A stretch of 64,000 nt of DNA from Anaerococcus porci (GCF_009696575.1 NZ_VULQ01000002.1:1-64000), one strand, 5' to 3'; counted from the stretch's first letter, positions 8,052 to 17,291 are shown. Notes: generated by a model from the sequence alone, not told the origin. Made by a program: numbers and translations.

Positions 8052-9662
8052 TTATTTATTAAAAGAAACAGGTGCTATTCTGTGATAAGCATATGATGTA
8101 GGTTCAAAACCTTTTACATAGCTTCTTACTGCGAAAGCTTGTTCTGTTGTAACAAGTGGTAATATTGGTAGTTGATCGTAAAGAATGTCTTGTGCTTTAC
8201 CATAGACTTCTGAACGTTTACTATCATCTTCTGTTAAACGGCCTTCTTGTAAAAGTTTATCAAATTCTTCGTTTTCAAAGTGTGAATAGTTACTTCCTTC
8301 AGCAGATGCACCACTATTTAGTAAGGCGTAAAGCATTACGTCAGCATCAGCTATATTTGTAGCCCATCCTAGCATGTACATATCATATGCTGTTGGATCT
8401 TTCAATTTTTCTAGAAAAGTTGACCATTCTAGTGTTTCAACCTTTGCTTTAATTCCAACTTTTTCAAGTTCTGATTGGATGATTGTACCCATATCTACTC
8501 TTAGAGGGTTTTCGTTTGTGATGATTGTTGTTTCAAATCCATCTCCAACCCCTGCCTCTTCTAGAAGTTTTTTAGCCTCATCTATATCTACGTCATAAAA
8601 TTTTAGTTCTTTTTGTTTAGAATATTTAATATCTGATGGGACCATAGCTATTGATGGCTCTCCTAGTCCTTTATATACTGAATTTACAATTGATGGTATA
8701 TCCAAGGTGTGGGCTATAGCCTTACGAACATTTACATTATCAAATGGTGCTTTTTTACCATTAAATCCTAAATAGGTTATAGAGTTTTGCTTCTTTCTGA
8801 TTACATTGATATCAGGATTATCTTTAAGTTTATCTAAATCCAATACCCCAATATCATAAGCTATATCAGCATTTCCTGTTTCAACCTCAATAGCCCTGTT
8901 TGTAATTTCTGTAACTGTACGATACTCTACATTTGGAATTGCTGGTTTTTTTCCCCAGTAATCATCAAATGCTTTTAATTCTACCTTGTCGTTTTTAGTC
9001 CAAGAAACCAATTCATAAGGTCCTGTTCCACAAGGTTTAGAGCCAACTTCCTTACCAGCTTCTTCTACTGCTTTTTTATTCATGATGTAAGAACCTGGGT
9101 GAGTTAAATATGCCAAAAATACTGAGTTTGGTTCTTTTAGTGAGAATTCTACTGTATTTTCATCTACAGCTTTTAGTGTATCTAGGTCAATTCCATCATA
9201 GTATTCTTTAACAGCCGGAGCTTTAGCAGCCCTATCTAAGGTAAATACAACATCATCTGCAGTAAGTGGTTCTCCGTTTTGGAATTTTACCCCCTTTCTT
9301 AAATGGAAAGTATATTTTTGGTTTCCTTCAACATCCCAGCTTTCAGCAAGTCCAGGACTGATTGTCCCATCATTTTCCATTACTACCAAACCATCAAATA
9401 TTTGCATCATGATATTTGAAGCTGCCACCTCGTTTTGTGCAGATGGGTCCAATGATGATGCATCATAACCAACTACAATTTTTAGAATATCCTTATTAGG
9501 ATCAGCTGTTCCAACTTTTTCAGTTGTGCTTACATTACTAGAAGATCCACCTTCAGTGCTTGATGCATTGTCAGCAGGTTTATCTACAGTCTTGGCACAA
9601 CCAGCAAAAAGCATCAAGGCACTTAATGTCAAGCCTAATAATTTACTTTTTTTCAGTTCCAT
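8052..9662 (-). CDS. dppA: Peptide-binding lipoprotein of ABC importer (SBP family 5)
   Basis: A 536-residue extracellular solute-binding protein anchored by lipid. The signal peptide KKSKLLGLTLSALMLFAGCA ends in lipobox FAGC (Cys22), followed by a Ser/Thr/Gly-rich linker to about residue 55. The mature part has the family-5 features GLAESWDVEG, YTFHLRKGVKFQNGEPLTADDV and GTGPY. The start ATG follows AGGGGGAAAAT. It is the first gene of the operon, so peptide capture leads to import and then cleavage by the M42 peptidase. Peptide length preference cannot be read from the sequence. Confidence 0.93.
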   Translation of the reverse strand: MELKKSKLLGLTLSALMLFAGCAKTVDKPADNASSTEGGSSSNVSTTEKVGTADPNKDILKIVVGYDASSLDPSAQNEVAASNIMMQIFDGLVVMENDGTISPGLAESWDVEGNQKYTFHLRKGVKFQNGEPLTADDVVFTLDRAAKAPAVKEYYDGIDLDTLKAVDENTVEFSLKEPNSVFLAYLTHPGSYIMNKKAVEEAGKEVGSKPCGTGPYELVSWTKNDKVELKAFDDYWGKKPAIPNVEYRTVTEITNRAIEVETGNADIAYDIGVLDLDKLKDNPDINVIRKKQNSITYLGFNGKKAPFDNVNVRKAIAHTLDIPSIVNSVYKGLGEPSIAMVPSDIKYSKQKELKFYDVDIDEAKKLLEEAGVGDGFETTIITNENPLRVDMGTIIQSELEKVGIKAKVETLEWSTFLEKLKDPTAYDMYMLGWATNIADADVMLYALLNSGASAEGSNYSHFENEEFDKLLQEGRLTEDDSKRSEVYGKAQDILYDQLPILPLVTTEQAFAVRSYVKGFEPTSYAYHRIAPVSFNK

Positions 9663-10421
9663 ATTTTCCCCCTATAAAAATTATAAATATAAGTACGTTT
9701 TCCCATTAGCTATCTTCGTGATAAACTTTTAATATTTTAAATAGCTTTCGTACATTAATCTATTTATGTGATATATGATATCATAGATTTTATATATTTA
9801 CAAATAAAAATTATATTAATTCTATAAATATGTTATATTAGTTTTATTGCTGTTATTGTTTTTTATAAAAACAGAATAAAAATCTAGAATTTTAGTGCAT
9901 TTACGCCTTAAATAAAGGTATTAAAATAAGCTTTTAAAACACCCAAAATATTTTAAATAAATATACAATCTTTTGTATTTATAACGTAATTTATTTTAAA
10001 ATAATATCATATTAAAGTGATGTAATAATTATTTAAACTATTCCAAGTGTATAACTTCAAACTGAGAGAGCTAGTTTTGTTATAAGAAAAAGGAAGTTGC
10101 CTGTAAAATTTTCCTTAACCTGTCTTTAAATCTTCAAATTTCCTTGAATATAAAATATTGACTAAATCTATGGTTAACAATGATAAATCAGAATTTGTTT
10201 AATCTTTCTTCTACTTCATTCATAGAATTACTCTTTACTTCTTTCTTTAGCTTTGTTAAAATAGAATTTATAACTGCTCTTCTTAAAAAGATGATGAAAA
10301 AATTCTCTCCTAGTCTTTAGCTTTGTCTCTCAATTTAAATATTTTATTTAAAATGTTTATATTACATCTCCTAATTTTATGTATAAAATAGCACCTACTT
10401 TTGTAGATGCCAAATTTTAAA
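9663..10421. other. Upstream region of the peptide importer operon, no intact gene
   Basis: 9663-10060 is very AT-rich and should contain the importer promoter, but several candidate boxes exist and none is convincing. 10080-10320 on the minus strand shows broken coding (for example SLLTIDLVNILYSRKFEDLKTG minus its stops), related to the remnant near 780-925. No RNA motif was recognised. Confidence 0.4.
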
Positions 10422-10691
10422 TTAGTTATTTCTATTTTTGCTATTCAACCCTATTATCATACCTAATAACATCCCAATAGACATACCAATAGCTAAATTT
10501 TCCTTACCTAATGCTATTCCCATTGCAGTTCCTAGACACATACCAATAAACATACCTTAAGACATATAATTTTCATTTTTTTGTTTGTCTTTATTAGACT
10601 TATATCTAGCTTTTTTCTTAGAACTATTAATCAAATAAACAGCTAAAATACATATTAAAAATAGTGGTAATAATATTCTCAAAATTTCCAT
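10422..10691 (-). pseudogene. Small glycine-zipper membrane protein, interrupted by one in-frame stop
   Basis: From ATG 10691 (GGGAGAA eight bases upstream) the frame encodes MEILRILLPLFLICILAVYL, a basic linker and NYMS, then TAA at 10557-10559. The same frame continues as GMFIGMCLGTAMGIALG and AIGMSIGMLLGMIIGLNS to a stop at 10422-10424. The 90-codon whole is a typical one-helix plus glycine-zipper protein, as found in many Firmicutes. The position of the stop normally carries Glu or a similar residue, so a single GAA to TAA change would explain it. Function unknown. Confidence 0.6.
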
Positions 10692-10777
10692 ATAATATTC
10701 TCCCTTTATTAATTTTATCCAGTTAAAAAAAGCAGTCAAACACCTATATCATAAAAAGATTCACTAATATCAATACC

Positions 10778-11064
10778 TCATCTTATATCACTATCAAGAG
10801 CTATTATGATTGCAATAACTCCATCTATCTTTTCCAAAATTTGAATTACTGTCTTTAGCTCATTATTTCTTTCTAGCTGATTTACATATGAAAATTCTAT
10901 CCAGTTATTCTTAAAGGATATTCCTGTTCGTTTTAAAAGTATGGAATAAAGTATGATCGCTTCTGCCGATAATCCCTTAAATGCTTATCCATCGACTAAT
11001 ATTTCTGGTACTTTCAAAAGTTGAATCTCTCTGCTTTTCTGTTATATAAATAGTCAAAATCCAT
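10778..11064 (-). pseudogene. Replication initiator RepA, N-terminal domain, decayed
   Basis: ATG 11064 opens MDFDYLYNRKAERFNF, then a TGA and a frame change. The following frame reads KVPEILVDG, TAA, AFKGLSAEAIILYSILLKR and TGISFKNNW. This is the start of the RepA_N initiator (PF06970) found on plasmids and integrative elements of Firmicutes. After NNW the homology ends and an unrelated stretch runs to TGA at 10778, which suggests a deletion junction. It cannot make a working initiator. Confidence 0.65.
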
Positions 11065-11150
11065 CGCTTCACCTCCTATCCTTGAAAATTTGCAAAGAAA
11101 AAGACGATAGTTTTCTCTATCGCCTTTGATAACCATTTTTATGAAATTTT

Positions 11151-11435
11151 TTAGATTGATTTTATCGCTTCATTGATTCCCTGAAGGAACGCTATAATGG
11201 TTGCTCCAATCATCGGTATTCCGTATGAACTTACTAAAAAACCAATAATTAATGCTTCGATTCCGATGGTAACTTCTTTTTGTAAAAAAGATGCTATTGC
11301 TCCAAATATACAAAACATCATCAGCAAATATAGCGGTGCCGTTCCTATGCCGAGCAGGAATGTTAGAAAGGTGGTGAGGATGCTCATTATTAAACTGATT
11401 GGAAACAGGATTATCTTTATTATCCACCTCATCAT
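11151..11435 (-). CDS. CD1845-like membrane protein of conjugative elements
   Basis: A 94-residue hydrophobic protein: an N-terminal helix (WIIKIILFPISLIMSILTTF), a central helix pair and a C-terminal amphipathic end. Length, MKWI-like start and the closing pattern SSYGIPMIGATIIAFLQGI fit the CD1845 family encoded by Tn1549/CTn-type integrative elements. Its role there is unknown. It sits beside a RepA_N remnant, which supports an origin in such an element. The plus-strand and other-frame readings of the same bases are shadows. Confidence 0.5.
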   Translation of the reverse strand: MMRWIIKIILFPISLIMSILTTFLTFLLGIGTAPLYLLMMFCIFGAIASFLQKEVTIGIEALIIGFLVSSYGIPMIGATIIAFLQGINEAIKSI

Positions 11436-11438
11436 TTC

Positions 11439-11627
11439 TTATTCCTCACTTCCTAAATCATTCTTTGTATCTCCACACACCATATCAATGCAAACATAAA
11501 CATCAATATAATTATTCAGAACTTTTTTTCGTCCTCCGTCACCATCTTCATTAAACACATAATGCTTGTAAAACTGCTTAAAATGCAGGATTTTTACGAT
11601 TTCGCTCTTTGTTTCAACGCTATGCAC
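11439..11627 (-). pseudogene. Fragment of an unrecognised mobile-element gene
   Basis: The 62-residue frame has KILHFKQFYKHYVFNEDGDG and YIDVYVCIDMVCGDTKND and stops four bases before the CD1845-like gene. Another frame just upstream reads IGDVINADHSSYVECIAL and would join it through a one-base shift near 11600. I read this as the C-terminal end of a frameshifted protein of the same decayed element. Family not recognised. Confidence 0.3.
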
Positions 11628-11720
11628 TCCACATAGCTTGAGTGGTCAGCATTAATAACATCCCCAATTTTTCGATTTGCTTGTTCTTGGAAATATATCG
11701 ACTTTTTATTTTTAAAGTTA

Positions 11721-12779
11721 CTACTTGGCTTTTGGAAGTTCAATATAAAATGCCGTCCCTTTAAAAACTTCACTTTCTACTTCAATGCTGCCCTGTGCTT
11801 TATTTACTATTTCTCTTATAATTGTAAGCCCAAGGCCCATACCTTCATTTTTTGATGGTCTTGAGTCATCCACTTTATATAGGGGTTCAAATATTTTATC
11901 TAAATTATCTTCCCTAATCCCAATACCATTATCTTCAAAACGTATATAAATATGATCCCCATCTTCTTCAATGTCTATATTTATAACCGGAAGCTCTTTG
12001 TCATTATATTTCAAAGCATTTATAAATAAATTTTCAATGAGAATTTCTAGTTCTCTCTTATCTATAGTTAATAAACTTTCATCAAGAACATCATTTTTAT
12101 AAGAAAGTTTTAATGAATTTAATTGATAGGATTCGCTAAGGCCTTTGATTATTTTATCCATGCTTTTCTTTATAGAAATATTTGATTTCATTTCACCCTT
12201 TGAATTCACATAAATTGAAAAATTTCTCAACTGCTCGATTCTCTCTTCCAATTGACTTATCTTACTATCAATAATATTAAAATAAGATTCTTTCTTTTCT
12301 TCTGTTAGCGCAATATCATCTCTTAAGGAATCTACATAGGTTTGGATGACAGTTAGTGGTGTCCTTAGATCATGAGATATGGCATTAATTATAGACTGCT
12401 TTTCTTTTTCTAACTTAGAATTCATTAATGATAATTTATTTAAGGCTTTTGTCATTTCATTAAATTTTCTAATTAAATCTCCTATTTCATCATTCTGATG
12501 GTTTTCAAGCCTTATTTGGTAGTTGCCTTGGCTTACTTCTTCTAGACCATCTAATAATTCTTTGATTGGCTTTAGTATCATATCTTGAATATAATTCAAA
12601 AATATAATATTAACGATAACAATAGGAACTGAAATAAGGAGAATTAGTCCAAAAATTGAACCTAAAATGTTAGCTGGAGGATGAATGGGGATTCCAGTAA
12701 CAACTAATAGAAGAATAGGGATGTTAATAATAACCAAAAGAAATATACTTAATTTTTTGCTTAATGAGTTATTTTCCAA
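11721..12779 (-). CDS. Sensor histidine kinase of an immunity-type two-component system
   Basis: A 352-residue membrane kinase. Two helices near residues 9-28 and 35-62 enclose only a short loop, as in intramembrane-sensing kinases of peptide-antibiotic resistance systems. A HAMP region follows, then the H-box SHDLRTPLT (His near 136), the N-box NLFINALKYND, G1 DNGIGIRED and G2 GMGLGLTI. It would autophosphorylate and pass phosphate to the response regulator, whose gene overlaps it by 11 bases. The likely signal is the substrate or state of the ABC transporter encoded upstream; this is inferred from context. Confidence 0.88.
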   Translation of the reverse strand: MENNSLSKKLSIFLLVIINIPILLLVVTGIPIHPPANILGSIFGLILLISVPIVIVNIIFLNYIQDMILKPIKELLDGLEEVSQGNYQIRLENHQNDEIGDLIRKFNEMTKALNKLSLMNSKLEKEKQSIINAISHDLRTPLTVIQTYVDSLRDDIALTEEKKESYFNIIDSKISQLEERIEQLRNFSIYVNSKGEMKSNISIKKSMDKIIKGLSESYQLNSLKLSYKNDVLDESLLTIDKRELEILIENLFINALKYNDKELPVINIDIEEDGDHIYIRFEDNGIGIREDNLDKIFEPLYKVDDSRPSKNEGMGLGLTIIREIVNKAQGSIEVESEVFKGTAFYIELPKAK

Positions 12780-13449
12780 ATTTATACCCCACTCCCCAAA
12801 CAGTCTGGATATATTCTGGATGGTTTAGATCACTTTCTAATTTTTGACGTAGCCTATTAACAGTAACCGTTATTGTACTTATATCTCCTAGGGCTTCAAG
12901 CCCCCAAATTTGATTATATAGCTGGTCTCGTGTAAACACCTGTCCTGGATTTGATGCTAAATAAATTAAAACATCGAATTCTCTTGGTGATAAGTCTATG
13001 ACTGTCCCATTTTTTTCTACCCTGTGTTCACTAGGATAAATTTTTAACTCTTTGAAGCTTATAGGATTAGATAAGCCCTTATTAAATATTTGACTTCGTC
13101 TAAGCATGGCCTGGACTCTAGCAAGTAATTCTCTCATCCTAAAGGGCTTTGTTACATAGTCATCCGCACCTAGCTTCAGACCCATAATTTTATCGAATTC
13201 TTCGACTTTTGCAGATAGGATTATAATGGGTATATTTGAGACCTCCCTAATTTTTCGACATATTTCATACCCATCCATGCCAGGAAGCATTAAGTCTAAA
13301 ATAACTAAGTCAGGGTTAAAGACATGAAATATATCCATGGCTAAACTTCCATCTTGACATATCTTTACTTCAAATCGTTCTTTAACTAAATAATCTAAAA
13401 TTATATTTGCTATATCCAATTCATCTTCTATCACCAATATCTTATTCAT
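12769..13449 (-). CDS. OmpR/PhoB-family response regulator
   Basis: A two-domain regulator of about 226 residues. The receiver has EDE near the start, the phosphorylated Asp in LVILDLMLPGMDG, a conserved Thr/Ser region IIILSAK and Lys in DYVTKPF. The C-terminal winged helix ends with TVTVNRLRQKLE and VWGVGYKFGK. The start is taken at MNKILVIEDE (13449), which follows CAGGAGGTTAAGT; the longer frame to 13467 has no ribosome site. It probably controls the adjacent transporter genes. Confidence 0.92.
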   Translation of the reverse strand: MNKILVIEDELDIANIILDYLVKERFEVKICQDGSLAMDIFHVFNPDLVILDLMLPGMDGYEICRKIREVSNIPIIILSAKVEEFDKIMGLKLGADDYVTKPFRMRELLARVQAMLRRSQIFNKGLSNPISFKELKIYPSEHRVEKNGTVIDLSPREFDVLIYLASNPGQVFTRDQLYNQIWGLEALGDISTITVTVNRLRQKLESDLNHPEYIQTVWGVGYKFGK

Positions 13450-13467
13450 ACTTAACCTCCTGAGCAT

Positions 13468-14238
13468 TCATGAATGAATATCCATCTTTTTAAAATACCA
13501 TATATTTATACAATATAAAATAATAGAGGAAATAATCGATACTATAATCATTTGTACTGATTGATCATAAGCAATCTCTCCTCTTATAAAGAAAGCTGGT
13601 AGTTTATACATGTAATTTGTTACAAAGAAAATTTTTAGCTTTTCTGGTATTGTTAAACTTAATATATAATATGCTGCCCCGATTCCAAAAACTGCATTTG
13701 AATTTCTTAAAAAAAATGCAAGAAACATAAGCAACTGTGTTAAAGTTAGAGCTGGTAATATGGCTGTTAGTGTACCAAGAAAAATAACAGCAAAACCATA
13801 CATGCCTTCTAATTGTTTGCCCCTTATATATAGCAATTCTCCATTAAACATTATTTCACTACCAGTTTTTAAAAAGATTTCTCCAATCAAGTAGGCTGAA
13901 ATTATATTAAATAATATAATTGTAATAATCCCTACTGTTGCTATTAAAAACTTAGATAAGAAAACTTTTGAACGCTCACCCCCAATGATTATAGGTAATT
14001 TTAAGGTTCCTTTCTGGTAATCGGAAGCAATAAGATAGGATGAAATATAGACTACAAATAAAATTACAAATAGCAAGGCTTCAGGAATTGCCATCAAAGC
14101 AAAAGATGGCGGATTAATTGATACCATACCCATCTGAAACACTTTTATAATGTGAGATACTAGTATTGTCAAAAAGAAAAGCCATATATATTTATTTTTT
14201 ATTATTTTATACAATTCATTTCCTAGATATCTGCTCAT
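13468..14238 (-). CDS. ABC-2-type permease of immunity transporter (LanG-like)
   Basis: A 256-residue protein with six predicted membrane segments, the first after YLGNELYKIIKNKYIW and the second preceded by SSYLIASDYQKGTLKLP, a motif of the ABC-2 family. Together with the next permease and the ATPase it resembles the LanFEG/BcrAB exporters that expel bacteriocins or bacitracin-like peptides from the membrane. It lies 14 bases downstream of the other permease gene. Confidence 0.8.
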   Translation of the reverse strand: MSRYLGNELYKIIKNKYIWLFFLTILVSHIIKVFQMGMVSINPPSFALMAIPEALLFVILFVVYISSYLIASDYQKGTLKLPIIIGGERSKVFLSKFLIATVGIITIILFNIISAYLIGEIFLKTGSEIMFNGELLYIRGKQLEGMYGFAVIFLGTLTAILPALTLTQLLMFLAFFLRNSNAVFGIGAAYYILSLTIPEKLKIFFVTNYMYKLPAFFIRGEIAYDQSVQMIIVSIISSIILYCINIWYFKKMDIHS

Positions 14239-14252
14239 TTTCCTTCACCTAC

Positions 14253-14978
14253 CTAATATAAAATATCTTTGTTTTTAAATAATACTGTTCCAAACAAAAA
14301 GGAAAATACTCCTATCAGCAGCGATAGTACGATAATTGGAAGTATGTCCCTGTATCCAATCACTTGGAGTGAGGTTAACTTTTGACCTATCTGTGTATTA
14401 AAGAAAAACACACAAAGAAAAATCATCGTTATATTCACCGATATTGAGCTCTTTATAAATAGACCAAGTAGCATAGTCACTGAACCATAGGCAAAAATAG
14501 GCATAAGTAGTTTCGAATAATTTACAAGAGTATATAAAAAATCATCTAGACTACTTGAACCCCTACGGTAAAAATCAATTTGCCAGGTATTATTTAAATA
14601 AATCACCCCTATAAGGTAACAAGTAAGCAAAAAGAAGAAGGTGCTAAACAAAATTACTAATAAAAAACTTAATAATTTTGACAGTAAATGCTTATACCTA
14701 ACAGGTTCATTCATTATGTTTAATTTCAAAGTTCCCCCTAGCAAATCTTCTGTCACTATCTGGGATATAATAATTGGCACAAAAAAAATTAAAAGTTGAG
14801 TATATATGTCTAACATATCACTAGGAAAAGTTAATATGCTAGCAAGTTCCCATGAAGAATCTTTTGGATTATAGACAGATGCATTAATCCATATAAGGGC
14901 TATTTGGGACAATAAAAATATAACTATAACTTTTGTTTTTTTTATTTTTAAATATTCATTGTAAATCAAATTAAGCAT
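14253..14978 (-). CDS. ABC-2-type permease of immunity transporter (LanE-like)
   Basis: A 241-residue integral membrane protein: NLIYNEYLKIKKTKVIVIFL opens helix 1, and IVTEDLLGGTLKLN precedes helix 3, the same ABC-2 arrangement as in the neighbouring permease. The gene overlaps the ATPase gene by eight bases. The two dissimilar permeases plus one ATPase are the usual composition of lantibiotic immunity transporters. Confidence 0.8.
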   Translation of the reverse strand: MLNLIYNEYLKIKKTKVIVIFLLSQIALIWINASVYNPKDSSWELASILTFPSDMLDIYTQLLIFFVPIIISQIVTEDLLGGTLKLNIMNEPVRYKHLLSKLLSFLLVILFSTFFFLLTCYLIGVIYLNNTWQIDFYRRGSSSLDDFLYTLVNYSKLLMPIFAYGSVTMLLGLFIKSSISVNITMIFLCVFFFNTQIGQKLTSLQVIGYRDILPIIVLSLLIGVFSFLFGTVLFKNKDILY

Positions 14979-15702
14979 GATGGTAGCCTACTTTCTGAAA
15001 ATATAATTCTTTAAGATTTGCTACATTAGATTGAAAAAGGAGTTCTTTAAGCTCACCTTCTACACACAATTTTCCCTGATGTAAAATCCCTATACGATTG
15101 CATATCCCTTCCATCTCGTGAAGAAGATGGGAGGATATAAAAAAAGTCTTTTGAAAAGTCTTCGCAAGATAAATTATGAGTTCATTTATTTCTTCCATTC
15201 CATTTGGATCTAGACCATTTGTCGGTTCGTCAAGAATAATCAAATCTGGATTTCCAAGTAAGGTATTGGCTATTCCCAGTCTTTGCTTCATTCCCATAGA
15301 ATAATTAGAAAACTTATCTTTTTGTCTATCACTTAGATGAACGAGTTCAAGCACTTCTTGTATTTCTTTTTCCCCTACATTATCAATAAGATTTGCCATT
15401 AATTTCAAATTTTCATATCCTGATAGATTTTCATAAAATCTAGGAGCTTCGACCATGGCACCTAAATTTTTTAATGAAGTTTTCTTTTCATTAAAAACTG
15501 ACTTCCCGTTGATTAATATTTCACCTGAATCAGGGAAAACTAGACCCGTAATCATTCTGATTGTCGTCGTTTTTCCTTGACTATTCGCTCCAATAAATCC
15601 ATATATATCTCCTCGACTGACAGTTAAATCTAACTTATTAATAACCTTTCTTTTGGCGAAAGACTTATTTAAGTCATTTATTTTTAATATTTCATTTGTC
15701 AT
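14971..15702 (-). CDS. ABC transporter ATPase, lantibiotic-immunity/bacitracin-efflux type (LanF/BcrA-like)
   Basis: A 243-residue ATPase: Walker A GANSQGKTT, signature NYSMGMKQRLGIA, Walker B LIILDEPTNGLD and H-loop FFISSHLL. Where most ABC proteins have a Q-loop glutamine this one has glutamate (LGAMVEAPRFYENL), the E-loop known from lantibiotic immunity proteins such as NisF and NukF and seen in BcrA-like proteins. It is the first gene of the five-gene unit, preceded by AGGAGG. Resistance to a cell-envelope peptide is the best guess; no lantibiotic precursor gene is visible beside it. Confidence 0.85.
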   Translation of the reverse strand: MTNEILKINDLNKSFAKRKVINKLDLTVSRGDIYGFIGANSQGKTTTIRMITGLVFPDSGEILINGKSVFNEKKTSLKNLGAMVEAPRFYENLSGYENLKLMANLIDNVGEKEIQEVLELVHLSDRQKDKFSNYSMGMKQRLGIANTLLGNPDLIILDEPTNGLDPNGMEEINELIIYLAKTFQKTFFISSHLLHEMEGICNRIGILHQGKLCVEGELKELLFQSNVANLKELYFQKVGYHHA

Positions 15703-15711
15703 ATAATAACC

Positions 15712-15744
15712 TCCTTGCTTAATCTATAACTATTATAGCAAGGA
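15712..15744 (-). promoter_or_regulatory. Promoter and RBS-overlapping inverted repeat upstream of the immunity operon
   Basis: TCCTTGCT (15712-15719) is repeated in inverted form as AGCAAGGA (15737-15744). On the minus strand TATAAT (15737-15732) lies between the arms and the downstream arm contains AAGGAGG, the ribosome site of the ATPase gene at 15702. The repeat could be an operator over the -10 box. If transcription starts upstream it could also form a stem hiding the ribosome site. No clear -35 box, consistent with activator dependence. Confidence 0.5.
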
Positions 15745-15919
15745 GATATAACAAATTTCTAACAAGTCTATAAAATTTTGCTTAAACCTATATATTTTTC
15801 TCTTATATTAAGTGCTTCCATAGTATAAAATATTATGTGTAAAGTAGAAAAAGAGAACTCAAACTTGTAAAGTTTTGTTAAGTAAAAGAAAAAAACATAA
15901 ACTAACAAGGAGTTCTCTT

Positions 15920-17105
15920 ATGAAGAATTTTAACACAGATTTAATACAAATACTAGCCCAAGGATTAGATATTAATGAATTTTTTAGGCAACAGTTAGAA
16001 ATAGCCATTAATGATTTATTAAGATCAGAACTAACAGTATTTTAGACTATGAAAAATGGGAATATAAAGGCTATGGCTCTGGCAATTCAAGAAATGGATA
16101 TTACCATAGAAACTTAAAAACTAAATTTGGAGAGCTTGAACTTCAGATACCAAGAGATAGAGAAGGGACATTTGAACCACAATCATTAAAAAAATACGAA
16201 AAAGACATATCAAACATAGAAAATCAGATAAGATCAATGTATGCCAAAGGAATGACAACAAGAGACATATCAAGTCACATCAAAGATATCTATGGTTTTG
16301 GAATATCAGAAACAATGGTAAGTAAAATAACCAATAAAATACTACCAACCATAGAAGAGTGGCAAAATAAACACTAGAAAAAATCTATCCTATGGTCTTC
16401 TTAGACGCCATACACTACCATGTAAGAGAAAACAACATAGTAGTCAAAAAAGCAGTATATATAGCCTTAGGCTACAATCTAGAAGGCTTTAAAGAAATAC
16501 TAGGCATGTGGGTAGGAGAAAACGAATCAAGCAAATATTGGCTCTTAGTATTAAACCAGCTAAAAGAAAGAGGGCTAGAAGATGTATTAATATTCTCAAC
16601 AGACAACCTTCCAGGATTTAGCCAAGCCATAGAAGCAGTATATCCAAAAGCCGAAATACAAAAATGTATAATCCATCAAATAAGAAACTCAACTAAATAT
16701 GTATCCTACAAAGATATAAAAGAATTAATGAAAGACTTAAAAACAGTATACAAGGCACCAACAGAAGAACTAGCTTTAACAAACCTAGAAATATTTGAAG
16801 AAAAATGGGATAAAAAATACCCAATGTGTGTAAGCTCTTGGAAAAATAACTGGGCTAAACTTCTCACATATTTCAAATACCCAGAAGGAATAAGAAAACT
16901 AATATATACAACAAACGCGATGGAAAACTTCAATAGACAACTAAGAAAAGTAACCAAAAATAAAACAATATTTCCAAATGACTACGCACTACAAAAAAGC
17001 CTATATTTAGCAATGGTAGATGCCTCAAGCAAATGGACAAGTAGAATTCGTGGCTGGGATCAAATCCTATCCCAATTATCAATATTTTTTGAAGGGAGGT
17101 TTTAA
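15920..17105 (+). pseudogene. IS256-family transposase, frameshifted twice
   Basis: Translation starts at ATG 15920 after AAGGAG and reads MKNFNTDLIQILAQGLDINEF up to SELTVF, where a missing T brings a stop at about 16042. The frame resumes as LDYEKWEYKGYG and continues to IEEWQNK. A second one-base loss near 16370 leads to TAG. From 16392 the frame is open: FLDAIHYHVREN (first catalytic Asp), a central IHQIRNSTKYVSYKD region and TTNAMENFNRQLRK (catalytic Glu region). Both lesions are in the N-terminal half, so no complete transposase can be made. Confidence 0.85.
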
Positions 17106-17119
17106 AAACAGGTAAAAAA

Positions 17120-17177
17120 ACTATAAAAGCAGCTGGAAATTTTCATGAAAATTTGCAGCTGCTTTTTATAGTTTTTC
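17120..17177 (+). terminator. Hairpin terminator at the end of the IS transposase gene
   Basis: ACTATAAAAGCAGCTG at 17120 onward pairs with CAGCTGCTTTTTATAGT, with a further inner pairing AAATTTTCATGAAAATTT, giving a long stem followed by TTTTTC. It begins 15 bases after the transposase stop and is symmetrical enough to work in both directions. Confidence 0.7.
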
Positions 17178-17291
17178 TTTACCATAATCAGGAGGTTTCT
17201 ATACACAAAATTTTACACAGTCTCAATTAATTAAATATTATGTCCAGTTTTATGGGTGCACTTCATTTTTACAGTCTTAATACCTTAATTT

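Larger units (their letters stand above)
15823..17224 (+). mobile_element. IS256-family insertion sequence, degenerate copy
   Basis: The ends are imperfect inverted repeats: TATAAAATATTATGTGTAAAG at the left and, reversed, TGTGTAAAATTTTGTGTATAG at the right. The single gene inside encodes a mutator-type transposase with two frameshifts. A strong hairpin follows the gene before the right end. It is a different IS256-family member from the elements at 1-138 and 25924-27225. No target duplication was recognised. Boundaries are accurate to a few bases. Confidence 0.7.

Noticed and set aside
10557-10559. Selenocysteine or pyrrolysine insertion at the internal stop of the glycine-zipper gene
   Set aside because: The codon is TAA, not TGA or TAG, and no insertion element is visible.
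11170-11427. Second minus-strand frame of 85 residues
   Set aside because: Overlaps the CD1845-like gene completely and has a composition without domain features.
11197-11499. Plus-strand 100-residue open frame
   Set aside because: It is antisense to the CD1845-like membrane protein, has no ribosome site and no family likeness.
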